Below, one piece after another: positions 1 through 62,165 of a stretch of 64,000 nucleotides of DNA. Below the pieces are notes generated by a model, which was given only the letters and a program-made list of their open reading frames with translations, did no database searches and was not told the origin of the DNA. This DNA is from Akebia trifoliata. Lineage: Eukaryota > Streptophyta > Magnoliopsida > Ranunculales > Lardizabalaceae. Each line of letters starts with the position of its first letter. Position 1 is the stretch's first letter. The stretch is taken from contig CM030711.1 in assembly GCA_017979445.1 (NCBI GenBank), forward strand, positions 38,494,757-38,558,756, in the 5' to 3' direction. The translations under genes were made by a program, and so were the position numbers.

Positions 1-600
1 TGTTTGTGTTAGAGAGGTTCTAACCAAATATTTAGTTGTTACAAGGAGTTTTATTTTATTTTAAGAAGTTAATATATAAATAGTGAGGGGCTGATTTAGC
101 CCTTTTTTCGAAATTTTTTCTATGAGCACTGGCATCATCCGTACGATTGCTGATGTCATCAAATGCATGTATGGGTGGAAAGGAACATGGATCGATTCGC
201 CTTGAGTTTTTTTTACGAGCGCGGACGTCATCCATACAAGTGCTTTTTAGTATTGTTTTAAAGCATTTTGGATGAGTTCTTGAAAGTGTTTTACTTGATT
301 TTTAGTATATATATAACTTTCGGAGATCTTGATTGCCTAATTTTTATTTAATTATTTATTATTAGTTTTTTGGCGATGGGGGGAGGAGATGTTTTGTTTG
401 ATGGATCTGATCGGTTTCAAATTTCTCTAAACATCAGAAGTGGTTTTGTTGGATTCGAAGAAGAGTTGAGGAGTCGGCAACAAAAAATCCTTCATAGTTT
501 TACCGTCCAACCTTTTTTTTTTTTAATTTTTTTTAATTTTTACGTCTATTTTGCTGACCTAAATCAGTTCCAACACCCATTTAGCCCTTATTTGTGTTGA

Positions 601-1840
601 ATATGTTGTCTGAAAGTAGTTCCGTCAGAAGTGAGTTCAACATTGGTGCACTAATGTCAATTCCTTTAGTGATGGGCTACGAAGATAATCTTGGAGCTCA
701 GATTACGACAGTAAAACTTGATGGTACTAATTTCCTAGAGTGATCACAGTCCGTTTTGATGTATATCGATGAATGAGGAAAGTTAGGTTATTTTACTGAT
801 CGTATTGCGAAGCCCAAAGAGGTAGATCCCACATATGATCGTTGGAAACAGGAAAATCTAACAATGATGTCATGGCTTTTTTAAATTTCATGCAACCCTA
901 ATTTAGTTGGAACTATTTATTCCTAGATACAACTAATCAAGTATGGGAAAATGTTATTAGAACATATTCTAGGAAGAAAAATGTTGCTCATGTGTATCAC
1001 CTTCACCATGAAGTGACCAATTTTTGTTAGGGAAAAAAAACCTAACCACATATTATTCCACTCTTCAGGCGTTATGAGAACAGTTGAATCATTATCAAGT
1101 GATTAAATGGATGAATGACGAGGATGTTGAGGAGTTTCGCATATTGATCAACCAAAATCGAGTCTTCCAATTTTTAACAAGATTGCACCCAACCTATGAG
1201 TTTGTTCGGGTTTAGATATTAGGTCGTGACTCCATTCCTCATATAAAATACGTATATTCTCTTATGTAGAGCAAGGAAAGCCAAATCTCTGTGATGCAAC
1301 CTCTCTCTAAATCACCTCCCACAACTCTTCTCTTTTATGTGGCTGGTAAAGATAATAAATGAGGAGCTAAACAGAGTAGCAAAGGGAGTGATGAGAAAGA
1401 TAATCTCCGTTATGATCATTGTGTAGAACTCGACACACCAAAAATACATGTTGGGATCTAATTGGCAGAGTTGTTAAGTTCAACAAGGGAACATTGTAGC
1501 AATCTCAATTCAAGCCTTATGCTCATGTTGTTGTACAAGACCAGCCACAACCCAATTCCATTGGTTCTAATTCTTTTACTGAGTTATCAACTACCCAAGA
1601 AAAAATAAAGCGTTTGAGAAACCTCCTTACAAGGCTTGGTGGATAGATGAGTTCCTCTATTTTCGCCCAGTCAGGTATACCTTCTTCTGCACACAGTGCC
1701 AATTTCCTTTCTTCTCATCCCTCTTGGATTATTGACTCCGGAGCCTCAAACCACATGACTGATATGTCTTTTCCTTGTTTAATTCCTACCAATTGCCATC
1801 TGATAAAGACAAGGTAAAAATTGCAAATGGTCCTTTGAAA
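601..1840 (+). pseudogene. Element A gag and protease remnant
   Basis: Copia gag homology is visible from about 605 (LSESSSVRSEF; later ITTVKLDGTNF) with several in-frame stops, for example after FLE at about 741. At about 1725-1760 the retroelement protease motif WIIDSGASNHMTD is readable, so the Asp-Ser-Gly catalytic triad is preserved even though the frame around it is broken. Homology stops at about 1840 where the foreign insertion begins and resumes near 3340. Confidence 0.75.
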
Positions 1841-1844
1841 GCGC

Positions 1845-3338
1845 CTTCGATTCACGTGTGCAGATCCATTTTTTGTGTTTTGGGAGTCGCCACCTAGTTT
1901 TACGGTCTAGAAATCGAAACATGACTGAAAATACATAAAAAAGTATTGATCTATAAAAAGAATGGGTCCGGGGGATTACTTTACGGGATTGGAAGGTGTT
2001 AGGTACCAATCCTGCCCGACGAACATCGGTATCTACTTTTCCAAAAATTTACATTGCAAAAATAACAACTTAAAAATTAAAACAAAAACAATACCTATTT
2101 TTTTTTTACCTGGGTGATTACGACAGTCGATTCCTTCAGAACTGACAGATAGTGTTCCTTGTGTGAGTCTTCCTGCTTTTGTCTTAGTCAGTAGATTCAC
2201 TTCCAATTTTCGAAATGAGGTGTTCTCCCCTAGATCTGAATATTTTCTGGCTTTTCTACGTGTTTTGAGGTTTTGGGTGTGTTTTAAGGATTTCTAGGTG
2301 TTTTTTGAGTAAAAAAATGGGGTTTAGGTGTTAGGTAAAGACTTGGGGCTTAAATTTAAGGTTTTGGGAAGGTTTGAGAGAGTTTTTTACCTCTCTTTCT
2401 TAGGATTTTTCTTTACCTCCGAATTTAGGTTGTGGAGGCTCCTTTTTATAGAGCTTTTTTGAAGAGTTAGTTTGATTAGGTCTCTTTAAGTTGTTTAATT
2501 AGGATTTTAATTCTTACGTACAATGAAGATTTCTAAGTTGTTTGGAGAACCTCCTAATTATATTTTTAATTCTTTGGGACCCCAGATGGAGGGGTCTTTT
2601 ATAAATATCATGTGGGTCCTATTTAAATAAATGGACCACCACTTAAAATTTGACCCGTGGGTTTGATTGATTGATTTTATTTATTCAAAATTTTAATTCA
2701 ATTTATTAAGATTTTACTTTACGTTAATTAATATTTTAATTATTAATTTTGAAAATTTAAATTTTTAGGGTTGGAAAATTATCATTTTGCCTTCAAAGAG
2801 GACTTTTGGGTTGAGAGGTTGTTTTTCGATGTTTTGGAATGTTTTGAAATCAATTTTTCATAAGGAATTCAATGGGAGTATTGGCTTGTGTCACTTATAG
2901 GTTTTTGGTGTGAAATGATCATGAACCCTATGAGGGGCGTTTTCGTAATTTTGTAGAATTTAATGAAAATTGACGAAACAGTTTATTTGGTTTTACTTGT
3001 TTTATGTGATGGAAATGATTTTTCCTAAGTGTAAAGTAGGCTCTAGGGATGTTTTGATGTTAGGGGTATTTTGATAATTTGATCATGTGTTAGTGATTTT
3101 CTCGTAAAACTTCTTTTTGTCCTAAGAATGATGATTTCTAGGTTTTGGGTTTTGGATTATATTTTCCTAGCGTAGCATGGTTTATAAAGTTTTGATTGCT
3201 TGAAATACCTCATCCAAAATTTTGAAACATATCTAGTAATAAATAAAAAATATTGGAATATTCATCCATCATTAGGAACCGTCATAATTGGGTTGATGAG
3301 TTGATTAATCGGGCAAGTGCAAAAATGGGGTGTTTACA
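1845..3338. mobile_element. Insertion inside element A, solo-LTR-like
   Basis: This block of about 1.5 kb interrupts the protease/pre-integrase frame of element A. Before it the frame reads KIANGPLKA and after it LSTVSGKRDI, so the two flanks are contiguous parts of one polyprotein. The insert has no coding capacity. It carries GGGAGTCGCCACCTAG near 1880 and ends GGGTGTTTACA. This arrangement is typical of long plant LTRs, hence a solo LTR or LARD-type remnant. A clean target-site duplication was not found and the exact ends are uncertain by about 15 bases. Confidence 0.55.
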
Positions 3339-3339
3339 T

Positions 3340-6300
3340 CCTCTTTCCACCGTCTCAGGAAAAAGGGATATCAAAATTGATGATTCTTTGTCTTTGTCAT
3401 TTGTACTTCACGTTCCAAACATGTCGACTAACCTTTTTTTTTTTCTATGAGTAACCTCACGAAATCATTAAATTGATCAGTCAAATTCTTACATGATTGT
3501 TGTATTTTTAAGGACTTAGCTTTGGGGAAGAATGACAAATGGTCTCTATATTTTAGATTCATCTTCAACGCCTTCGACAACTCTTCAATCAGTTAGTTAG
3601 AGTAGTTGTCTTAGTCAGTCCTATCAGTCTGTTTTTTTTGTTGTTGCATCTTCGCTTCGGTCATTTATCTTTTCAATCTTTATGAGTTATGTTTCCTTAT
3701 TTATTTAAGTCAGTATTTGTTGCTAGTCTTCAATGTGAAGTTTGTCAGTAAGCTAAGCATTGCAAAATTTCTTTTTATCCAAGTAATAAAGATCTACTTT
3801 CTCTTTTACGATTGTGCACACTGATGGATGAGGACCACCTCGTATTATAGTTGATCAAGGATACCATTATTTATTTCATTTGTGATGGCTACAATAGATT
3901 TACTTGAACTTATTTAATCCAAACCAAAGATGAAATTCCAAAACAGATAAAACTATTTCACAAAATGATTCAGACTCAATTCAATAAGTATATAAAGATT
4001 GAACAATGCTCAAGAATATTTTGAAGGTGAATTGAAGCAGTATCTTATGGAACATGGGATTGTTCATCAAAGTTCTTGTGTTCATACATCACAACAAAAT
4101 GGTGTAATCGAGAAAAAGAATCAACATCTTTTAGAAGTTGTTTGAGGTATGTGGGTGTCCATGCTTGTTCCCAAGAAGTTCTGGGGTGAGGCCCTACTTA
4201 CAGCTACGTACCTTATCAATCGTATGTCATCCAGGGTCCTCATTTTTCAGTCCTCTCTTCAATTGTTAATTCCATGTCATTCTCCATTTCATCTGTCTCT
4301 TTGTGTTTTTGGTTGTCTATGTTTCATTCATATTCTTGGTCCAAATCGTACCAAATTAGACGTTAAGGCTATTTATTGTGTTTTCTTGGGATAGTCCTTG
4401 ACTCAGAAAGGATACCGATGTTTGGATCCTTCCACTAGAAAACAATGTCGTCAGAGATGTCACATTCTTTAAGTCTACTCCATTTTTTCTTTCAACTTCT
4501 CTTTAGGGGGAGATAATGAATATGGAAGAGTGGCTGAATTCTTCTTTACCTTCTTTGTCGGCTGTAGTTCCTCTGCCAACTAACATATATAATCCTTCAG
4601 TGTCTGCACCTTAGTCAGGGGAGTCAATAGATAAAGAAAAAATGTTAAGAGTTTATTCCTGTCATCAGAAGGCAATCCAGTAAGAGACTCTCGCTAATCA
4701 CACCAACCAATTGGACTCCCCAAAGCTAGGCAATAACTCTTCAGTTGCTCCTATTAATTCTTCTAATCTTGATGTGCCTAATGTCATACGTAAGGAAACT
4801 CGTTCTTGTACCGTGCATCTTATTTCATATATCACATTCTTCATTGATTCCTACATATTATGTCTTTGTATCGTCTATTTCTTTTGTTCCTATTCCTCAC
4901 AATTTTGCAGAAGCATTGAAAATTTCTGAATGGAAGAAAGCAATACAGGAAGAGATGGATGCTCTAGCAAAGAATAATACGTGGGAGATGGTAACTTTAC
5001 TAGAAGAAAATGAATTAGGGGGCTGCAAGTCGATGTTTACTGTAAAGCATAGAGCGGATGACACGATTGAAAGATACAAGGCAAGACTCGTAGCAAAATG
5101 GTATACTCAGACCTAAGGGGATCGATTATACATAAATATTTGCATCTGTAGGCAAGATGAACACTATTAGGGTATTGTTATCCTTAGCTATAAATTTATC
5201 TTAGATTTTACATCAATTAGATGTAAGGAACACATTTTTAAATGTAGTACTTGAAGAAGAAATGTACATGAATCCTCGTCTAGGTTTCCAAACTCCAGAA
5301 AGCGAAGGAAGGGTATGTATATTGAAAAAAATTATTTATAGATTGAAACAATCTCTTCGGACTTGATTTAATAGATTCAGCAAAGTAGTAAAACAAGTTG
5401 GGTATACTCAGAGTCATACAGATCATACTCTTTTTATGAAAAAGGAGAATGACTTCATCACAGTTCTTATTGTATGTGTTGATGACATTGTGGTATAAAA
5501 AATTGCCCGCATGAAATGTAGGGATTGAAAAAATTCTGAGGTTTTGAGTTTGAAAATTAGGATTTAAGAGATTTGAGATGCTTTTGAGACATTGAAGTAG
5601 CTCAATCCAAGAAATGTATATTTATTTTCCAATGAAAATATGTGTTGGACTTATTTCATGATACTCGGAAAATGAGTTTCAAACCTATCAATACTCCAAT
5701 GGATCCTAATGAAAAGCTTGATGGCACATAAGGAAAACTATTAACAAATGTTGGACAATTTCAGAGATTGGTAGAACATCTTCTGTACTTGCAATTGACT
5801 AAACTAGAATAACACTTGCAGTTAATGCTATTAGTCAATACATGTATGCCCTAAGGATTCCTCACCTAGAAGCAACGGGGAGAATTCTCAAGTACCTGAA
5901 GGCTGCTCTAAAAAAGGAAATTTTGTATGCTAATCATGCTCATCTCAAAATAGAGGCATTCACAAATGCAGATTGGGGCGGAGCTAAAGAAGATCGTCAA
6001 TCTAATTTTGGATATTACACTTTTGTCAATGGCAACCTAGTTACTTGGAGAAATAAAAAAATAAACCATTCTTGCTTTATCCAGTGCTGAGACAGAATAT
6101 CGAGCTATGACTTGGGGTACTGTAAAGATACTTTGATTACGAATTTTGCTATGTGAACTTGCTGTTGCTATGACAAAATCTATGAATCTTGTGATAACAA
6201 AACAATTATTAATATAACTCTTAATTCTATTCAACACAACCGTACAAAACACATTAAGATTGATAGACATTTTATCAAAGAAAAAGTGGAGTCTCATGTT

Positions 6301-6430
6301 ATATGCCTTTCGTATGTGAAGTCAGAAGATCAACTGGTAGATATGTTGACTAAAGGGGATTCCTAAGAAGAAATTAGAAGTTCTTAGCAAATTGGGCATG
6401 ATTGATATCTATACCCCACTTGAGGGAAAG
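3340..6430 (+). pseudogene. Element A pol remnant (integrase, RT, RNase H)
   Basis: Copia pol order is kept. Pre-integrase homology is at 3340-3450 and integrase at about 3640-4400, including FWGEALLTATYLINRM near 4180. The RT start is near 4925-5110 (EWKKAIQEEMDALAKNNTWE), with RT to about 5800. RNase H runs from about 5840 to 6420 (ADWGGAKEDRQS; later a decayed KHIKIDRHFIKEKV). Stops and frameshifts occur throughout, so no product is possible. Confidence 0.8.
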
Positions 6431-7285
6431 TGTAGAAATAAATAAGTACTGCATTATGTTTGTTTTCAGAGAGGTTTTAACCAAATATTTAGTTGTACGA
6501 GGAATTTTTATAATTTTAAGAATATAAATAATGAGAGAAAGGATCCTAATCTCACAAATTATTCTCCTAATCTTTTCTCTTCTCTTCTCTTCTTATTCTT
6601 CCTAAATCTGAACTACTACTCAAATTATTCTCTCATAATTAACCCTCATCAAACCAACTTTCTTTTTTTCACATTTTGATATGTGCAATCAAACACCAAC
6701 ATACATTTTCTGAGGAATTCTGTTTTCCATAACCAAATCTTTGGAAATTGATTTTTTCCTTGTCAATGTTGTGTGCAATCATTCACATCCTAAGAGGGGT
6801 GTATGGAAGCTCAAATTTACTCAATTGAAACTTTTTTCACTACCAACACAAAAGTAAATTTAAATAGACTTCAAGATGGGTATATTTTAAAATTTAATAT
6901 GATAAAGATAGAATAGTTGTTGAAGAGATCATCTCAAACTTTTCAAGAGTTAGACAAAACTAATGAGAGATATGGAAAATAAAATAAAAAGAAAAATATA
7001 TTTTATTAAAAGCATGAGATGAGAGAAATCAGAGAGTTTGTTTGTCAATTACATGGATAATGGTCGTCATAATAAATAGTAGATGAGCTCAGTAAAGAGC
7101 CAATTATTTCTGAAACTAGTGACATTATTCAATGAGATGGCCTACAAATCCCACAATTTCTGCTCCATACCTGTATTGATTCGTTCAAGGTTACTAAAAT
7201 CTTCATCTTTGAGTCGAACAAGGTCTTGATTGATTTTTAAGCATAAACATAGTTAAGATTGGAAATGCAGCTTGTAGACACTGAT

Positions 7286-56978
<49,693 letters not shown>

Positions 56979-57060
56979 TAAGATTGCAGAAGAGAGACAG
57001 AGCGCGAGAGACTATTGGCAGATAATATAAATATAATATTGGCTGTTTGTACGTGAGTTT
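56979..57060 (-). promoter_or_regulatory. Putative AAE core promoter and short 5' UTR
   Basis: On the minus strand, a TATA-like stretch (TATATTTATATTA, about 57023-57036) lies some 45-60 bases before the start codon. A CCAAT pentamer lies on each side of it. This is the expected place for a core promoter if the 5' UTR is very short. No transcript evidence is available, so this is inference. Confidence 0.3.
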
Positions 57061-57480
57061 TTAAAGAAAAAGACTCGTTGGAGCTTCCGCACTCAAAAGT
57101 CAAGCCAAGGAAGGAACAAAATCTGTCTTCTACCTACTCCTAGTAGCATTATTTACATAAAAAACCCCCATAAAATTGGCTCTCTTTATTTCTATTTAAA
57201 TAACAAGATTATCCTTAGGTTGTGGTTGGATTCCAATTTAAATAATAATTATTTTTTAATAAAATAAAATGATTAGAATAATTCATAAAATGGGTTGGAT
57301 TTTATTCGAAATTCGAGTTATCCGAATTTAGCTTATTTGGACCCTTGGAGTAGATCCGAAGAAAAATATAAGTCCGATATGAGTTGAAGTCTTTTTACTT
57401 GAGTCGAATTCGAGTCAAATATGAATACATCCCTATATCTGTATAGATCTGAATGATATATTATTTTGAATTTTTAAATT
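57061..57480. repeat. Upstream region with dispersed repeat, copy 2
   Basis: 57288-57480 (AAAATGGGTTGGATTTTATT onward) is the second copy of the family at 10001-10510, truncated at its right side. Nothing else is recognised in 57061-57287. Confidence 0.55.
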
Positions 57481-57499
57481 TAAAATTAATCTTTAATAG

Positions 57500-58450
57500 T
57501 AGAAAATAACTTTTTATAAGTTCTATTTTCTTCAAAATTTATAAAATTTCTTCCTCTATATCAATGTGGCATCCGATCATATTCTTGGATGCTATAAAAT
57601 AATCTTAATAACATTTAGTAAGATTGGAAATCTTGCTAAGTTAGTAATGTTAGACTTATTCTAAATCTTAACGCACTGCTTCACCTTAAAAATTGAAAAT
57701 AACTTTTTATAAGTTTTATTTTCTTCAAAAATTATTAAAATAATATTAATTTTGTTGTCTATTACCAAAAACATGATAATTTTTAAGAATTACTAAAAAA
57801 AGATTTAAAGTGCCCAACTGTCCAACGTTTTAACATTTTTTTTTTCTTCAGATTCTCACATCTTAACTTGAGTAAGTCTATCCTTGCTAACGTGGTAAAA
57901 TTTCAAATCTTATATATAAAAGGATGGTTGAGTTCAAATGGATTATCAAATTGGCAAATCCAACACTATGACCCTCTAGATTTCATAGAAAAGCTCAAAT
58001 TCATAAATAAATAATAAAATAAAATTTAAAAAAAAATTCTTCCATATTGGGCTTGATCTAGATTTGAATAATGGATAGCTATTGAACTCCCATCGGATAA
58101 CAAATTAAAAATTGAAATTTAACAAGGAAAATTAGTCTTTTTGAATTTATTTTTTAAAGTTCATAGATTTTTTTCCTCTACATTCTTGTGACATCGGATC
58201 ATGTTTTTGGATGTCATGAGACTCTAACTAAGATTAGAATTCTTACTAAGTTAGACAAGACTTACCTAAGTAAATCAAACGTGAGTATCTTAAAAAAGAG
58301 AAGTTACATAAATTAAAAAAACACAAAAAACAACTGAGAGGATAAGTTAAAACGTTGGATAGTCTAACAATTTTAGAAAATGTTGGACAGTCCAGCGTTT
58401 TATATCTTTTTTAGTAATTTAAAAAAAAAAATTAGTACATCTTGTAGAAT
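57500..58450. repeat. Partly repeated, partly inverted AT-rich block
   Basis: 57541-57660 and 58160-58270 are diverged direct repeats (CCTCTAxATxxxTGxGxCATC and CTTACTAAGTTAG blocks). 57780-57835 (TCCAACGTTTTAACA) is inverted relative to 58340-58410 (AAAACGTTGGATAGTC and TCCAGCGTTTT). It is a non-coding, possibly nested TIR-element relic. Confidence 0.45.
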
Positions 58451-59170
58451 AAATAATAAAATTTACATTGTTTTAATAATTTACCCTTTAAATAATTATA
58501 ATTTATAATAAAATAAAGTGATAAGAAAATATTTAATCACAAAATCACATTTATTTAATATAATAAATATTTAAATTAATAATTAAAAATAATTATTTAT
58601 ATATAAAAAAAAATACATAAAATCAAATTGACCCGACTAAGTCATAGCCAATCTTAGCAAAATACAAGGGCTTAAGTTATTTTACAACTCCTTGTTTGAA
58701 TTCCTAAATAACTAAACATTAGAGTTTATTGGAGGAGTTATAACTAACTCCACCGATTCCAACTCCAACTCCAATTAACTTCCGCTTCCAAACAGACCCT
58801 TAGTTACTAAGGATAATTGGGCTTACATCGATTGCCACGTTGGCCAAATGATACTGCAGCTCAACCCACTCGAACTCATTGCCCCATATTAGATTTATTT
58901 AAATAAATAAATAAATAAACATTATTTTACTTGATCCAAAGCTTTGAAAATGGACGGTCTTGAAATCCCAAATTCAAATTAAAAATCCAATTTTTGAATT
59001 ATTTTTTCTAAGTTCCTATTTTTATTCTCTACCACTGGCTCATCAAAGATTTCACAAAATATACATATCATTAAAATATGAGAGTTTTAACTCTTTTTTT
59101 TTTTTTTTTGAATAATTGGCAATATTAAAAAAAGGTTTACACCCTTGACTGAAAGTCATTCCTTTTTTCT
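58451..59170. other. Non-coding AT-rich spacer
   Basis: A short (AAAT)n tract lies near 58896-58920 and a T run near 59093-59110. No gene is seen. Confidence 0.55.
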
Positions 59171-59171
59171 T

Positions 59172-60351
59172 AGGAAAATTTAATTTTACTTCCTATAAAA
59201 TTGGTGAAATTAGTGATGCCCCCTCCCCTGCAAAATGCAAGATGAGGTTTGCCCCCCTTGACTTCAGTTGACTTGGTCAAATCATTACTGACATTTGTTT
59301 AATTGACGATTTAAAGTTTGAATACCAAGATTATCCTTATAGCATTTAAATTATAAAATTGTCCTTCACTTACAAATCTTTATATTTTAATTTGATCTAC
59401 ACTATTAGATTGAATGCATTTAGACCGTTTGATTGAAAAGCAAAACCCTAACTTCATCTTCTTTAAGAAAATGAAGTTTGGGTGTTTTTTTTTCCATCAT
59501 CACACCTATTGAAGCTAGAGTTACTGTTGGATTATTGTCATGATGGTTATGATTCTATTGATTAGAGCCATTGTTTTGAAAACCTACCATTATAGCTTTG
59601 ATTTCGATTTCAGATTAGATGGAGTTAAAATTTTCCATATTTCATGTAATAGTTAGAAGTTTGGATTATTTGGTGAGTCTTCTTTTTTTTTTTTTTTTTG
59701 ACATCAAGACTTAAGTTTTTGTGAAAATTTTAAGTTCAAAAGCTATTTTCGTTATTTACTGCTAGGGGAGGGGGGAGTAGAACTACTATTCATATTTACA
59801 AGATGGGATATTACTAAATTCAATTTCTTCATTATTTCATATTTTTCTCTTGAATTTTTATTTTTACTTTCATTTTTATTTTTTTTCTTTCTATTTCAAT
59901 GTTTTCCATTTGAAGATTCTGAGCATAAGGGGTCAAAGAATGCCTTTAGGTTGGATGAAAATGATGAGATTGAGATGAACACGATGAAATTAGGTTGAAA
60001 AGTATGAAATTTAATTGATAATGATGAAAATGAATTGAAAATGATAAGATTTTGCTTCAAAACAATAATATTTAAGTTTAAATCGATGAGAAATAGGATT
60101 GAGAACGATCAAGATTCTCATGACTATCATGTTTAGAGCGATTATATCAAACACATTTAGATTGTTTAAATCGAATGATATTTACATAATTTAAACACAT
60201 GAGAGTATTTTGGATATTTTATCATACCTGTTAAGAGAATGACTTATTTATTACAGTTTTACCAGGTCAATGAAAATCAAGGGGAGCAGACGTCATCTTG
60301 CATTTCTCGGGGGTATCACTAATTTTATAAGGGGGTAAGACTAATTTTCCT
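59172..60351. mobile_element. Long-TIR non-autonomous element (about 1.18 kb)
   Basis: The left 120 bases (AGGAAAATTTAATTTTACTT onward) are inverted relative to the right 115 (60237-60351). Matching blocks are TATAAAATTxGTGA, ATGCAAGATGA and CCCCTTGAxTTxxxTTGAC. The interior is AT-rich with GATGAAAATGA-like repeats and no transposase frame. The structure suggests a Mutator-like or foldback non-autonomous element. Clear target duplication was not found. Confidence 0.7.
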
Positions 60352-61080
60352 TGTTTTAATGACAATATTGATGGAATTTTGATTTTCTTCAAATTTTCAT
60401 TTAGTCATTTAAAAAAAATGGGATTTTTATTTTTGGTCAAGGGAGATTTATATTACCAATTTTGCCAGGGGTGCTACTAAAATTTCCTAAAAAATTAATT
60501 AATATTAGGACAAAGCAACACTCGTTTATAATGGATGAGGTACAATTTCTTTGATAATTATAAAGATTGCCAACTATTCCAAAAAATGCCTATCACCATC
60601 ATTACTCTTTTTTTTTTTTCACCACCAGGCTGTTAACAAAAAAAAAAAAATACTATAACATTTTTATAACAATTTTTAATCATATATATTTTTAGAAAAA
60701 AGATATATTTGTAAATAATTAAAAAAAAAAAAAAAAATAGTTAGAGTAAAACCTTGTTGGTCTCTTTTGTGTAATTTTAACATGCTATGGTGAAAAAAAG
60801 AAAATAATCATATAGTAAATAAATAAAAAATGGTTGACACGGTCATATTTTGCACTCTGCTGTTGTGGAGGTGCGTACAAATCATAAACGCTTTTGGGAA
60901 AGAATGTGAAATGAGGTCAATCTTGAGGTCACTCCAACACAAATCATTTAATATAGAGTTTAGTAGCTTGACATAGGAAGATTCTAAAACTTACTAAGGA
61001 TGGTTGGGCCCATATGGATTGCCACGTTGGCAAGATAAGACCACAGCTCCTCTGGAACTTATGCTACAGATTGAAAATGA
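60352..61080. other. Non-coding spacer with partial TIR copy
   Basis: 60430-60497 (inverse of CCTGGCAAAATTGGTAAT type sequence) resembles a degraded end of a TIR family. Long A/T tracts occupy the rest, including 17 or more A at 60721. No gene is seen. Confidence 0.5.
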
Positions 61081-61088
61081 GTCGTGAC

Positions 61089-61521
61089 AATATGACTCGC
61101 TAGGTGGCATACTCAATCGACTCCCCAATGTGACAAGCTCGGGAATCATAGATTTGTGCATCTCTAGATACACGACTACACTTCCCCATACAAAAGTGTA
61201 TTTCGAGGGAACTGTATATCTCAAGGCATACAGATCAACAATTATGAATGTGTCTACATCAGGGAGTCAATTGAGTATGCCACTTGGGGAGTCATATTAT
61301 CAGGACTTGTTGAAAATAGAATCGTGATAATATGACTTGCCAGGTGGCATACTCAAATGATTCCATGACGTGACAAGTTCGGGGATTGTAGATTTGATTA
61401 CCTTGGGATTCATGATTACAATTTTTCATAAAAAAGTGTATCCCAAGACATACAAATCTACGATTCATGAACTTGTCCATGTCATGAAGTCATTTGAGTA
61501 TGCCACCTAGCGAGTCATATT
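61089..61521. repeat. Four-armed palindromic repeat
   Basis: A 28-base arm containing GACTCGCTAGGTGGCATACT occurs four times in alternating orientation: 61089-61116 (+), 61271-61298 (-), 61329-61356 (+) and 61494-61521 (-). The two outermost arms are identical. The inner ones carry a few changes. It is a tandem dimer of an inverted-repeat element of about 200 bp. Confidence 0.85.
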
Positions 61522-61845
61522 ATCAGGACTCTTGAAATGGTATGTCTATTGAACCTCCAAATTTAAAATTAGGACTTTCAGCAAAAGAGAAAATCTCTTT
61601 CACTACACCATTTTCAGCCTAGGGTTGAAAGGAGCTCCCTAACATGCTTCGTGAACAAGAAAGGGTATCTTTCTAACTATGATTTTCGATTTTAAATCGG
61701 TGCTCCTCAACAAACCTCAAGAAAAAAAAAAAAACTCTCTCTCTCTACAATTTTCTATTCATGACTCATTGGAGCTCCCTAACAAGTCTCAAGCTTCGAG
61801 GATGCTAACTAATGTCTTATAGTGTGAGCGGCCTCGATGACTTGT
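61522..61845. other. Non-coding, no gene seen
   Basis: It contains a (CT)n tract at about 61735-61746. Nothing else is recognised. Confidence 0.5.
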
Positions 61846-62165
61846 AAAAAAAATCAAATTTTCTGTAACTTTCGTTAGTTGCAAAATGTTCTACAACATC
61901 GAGCCTCAACGCTTACTTATTATTGTAAAGCTGGATGATTAATAAAAATCCAAGTTTTTGTAACTTTCATGAGGTTAAAATGTCCTACATCACCAAGCCT
62001 TGACAATTAGTGATTATTGTCAGGCTATATACGATATAATATATCGGGCCTCGAGAACTAGAGAAAATCTAAGATTTTATTTCTTTTGTGTGTTGAATAT
62101 TAATGTCTTGCAGAATTGGACTTCGACGTTTGATTATTGTCGAGACTCGACATATTCTAATCATT
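61846..62165 (+). repeat. Degenerate tandem repeats, about 100-115 bp
   Basis: Three diverged units start near 61850, 61947 and 62065 with AATC.AA.TTTT.TGTAAC-like heads and end with GATTATTGTC-like tails. Non-coding. Confidence 0.5.

Larger units (their letters stand above)
1..6670 (+). mobile_element. Element A: decayed Ty1/copia retrotransposon
   Basis: The window opens about 27 bases inside the 5' LTR: positions 1-85 match 6458-6540 (AGAGAGGTT.TAACCAAATA and on). The 3' LTR starts at 6431 (TGTAGAAATAAATAAG) after a purine tract (about 6418-6430). In between, on the plus strand, lie copia gag, protease, integrase, reverse transcriptase and RNase H in the usual order, all with many stops and frameshifts. 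An unrelated insertion of about 1.5 kb splits it near 1845-3338. It lies just downstream of the AAE gene's 3' end. The heavy decay indicates an old insertion. Confidence 0.85.
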
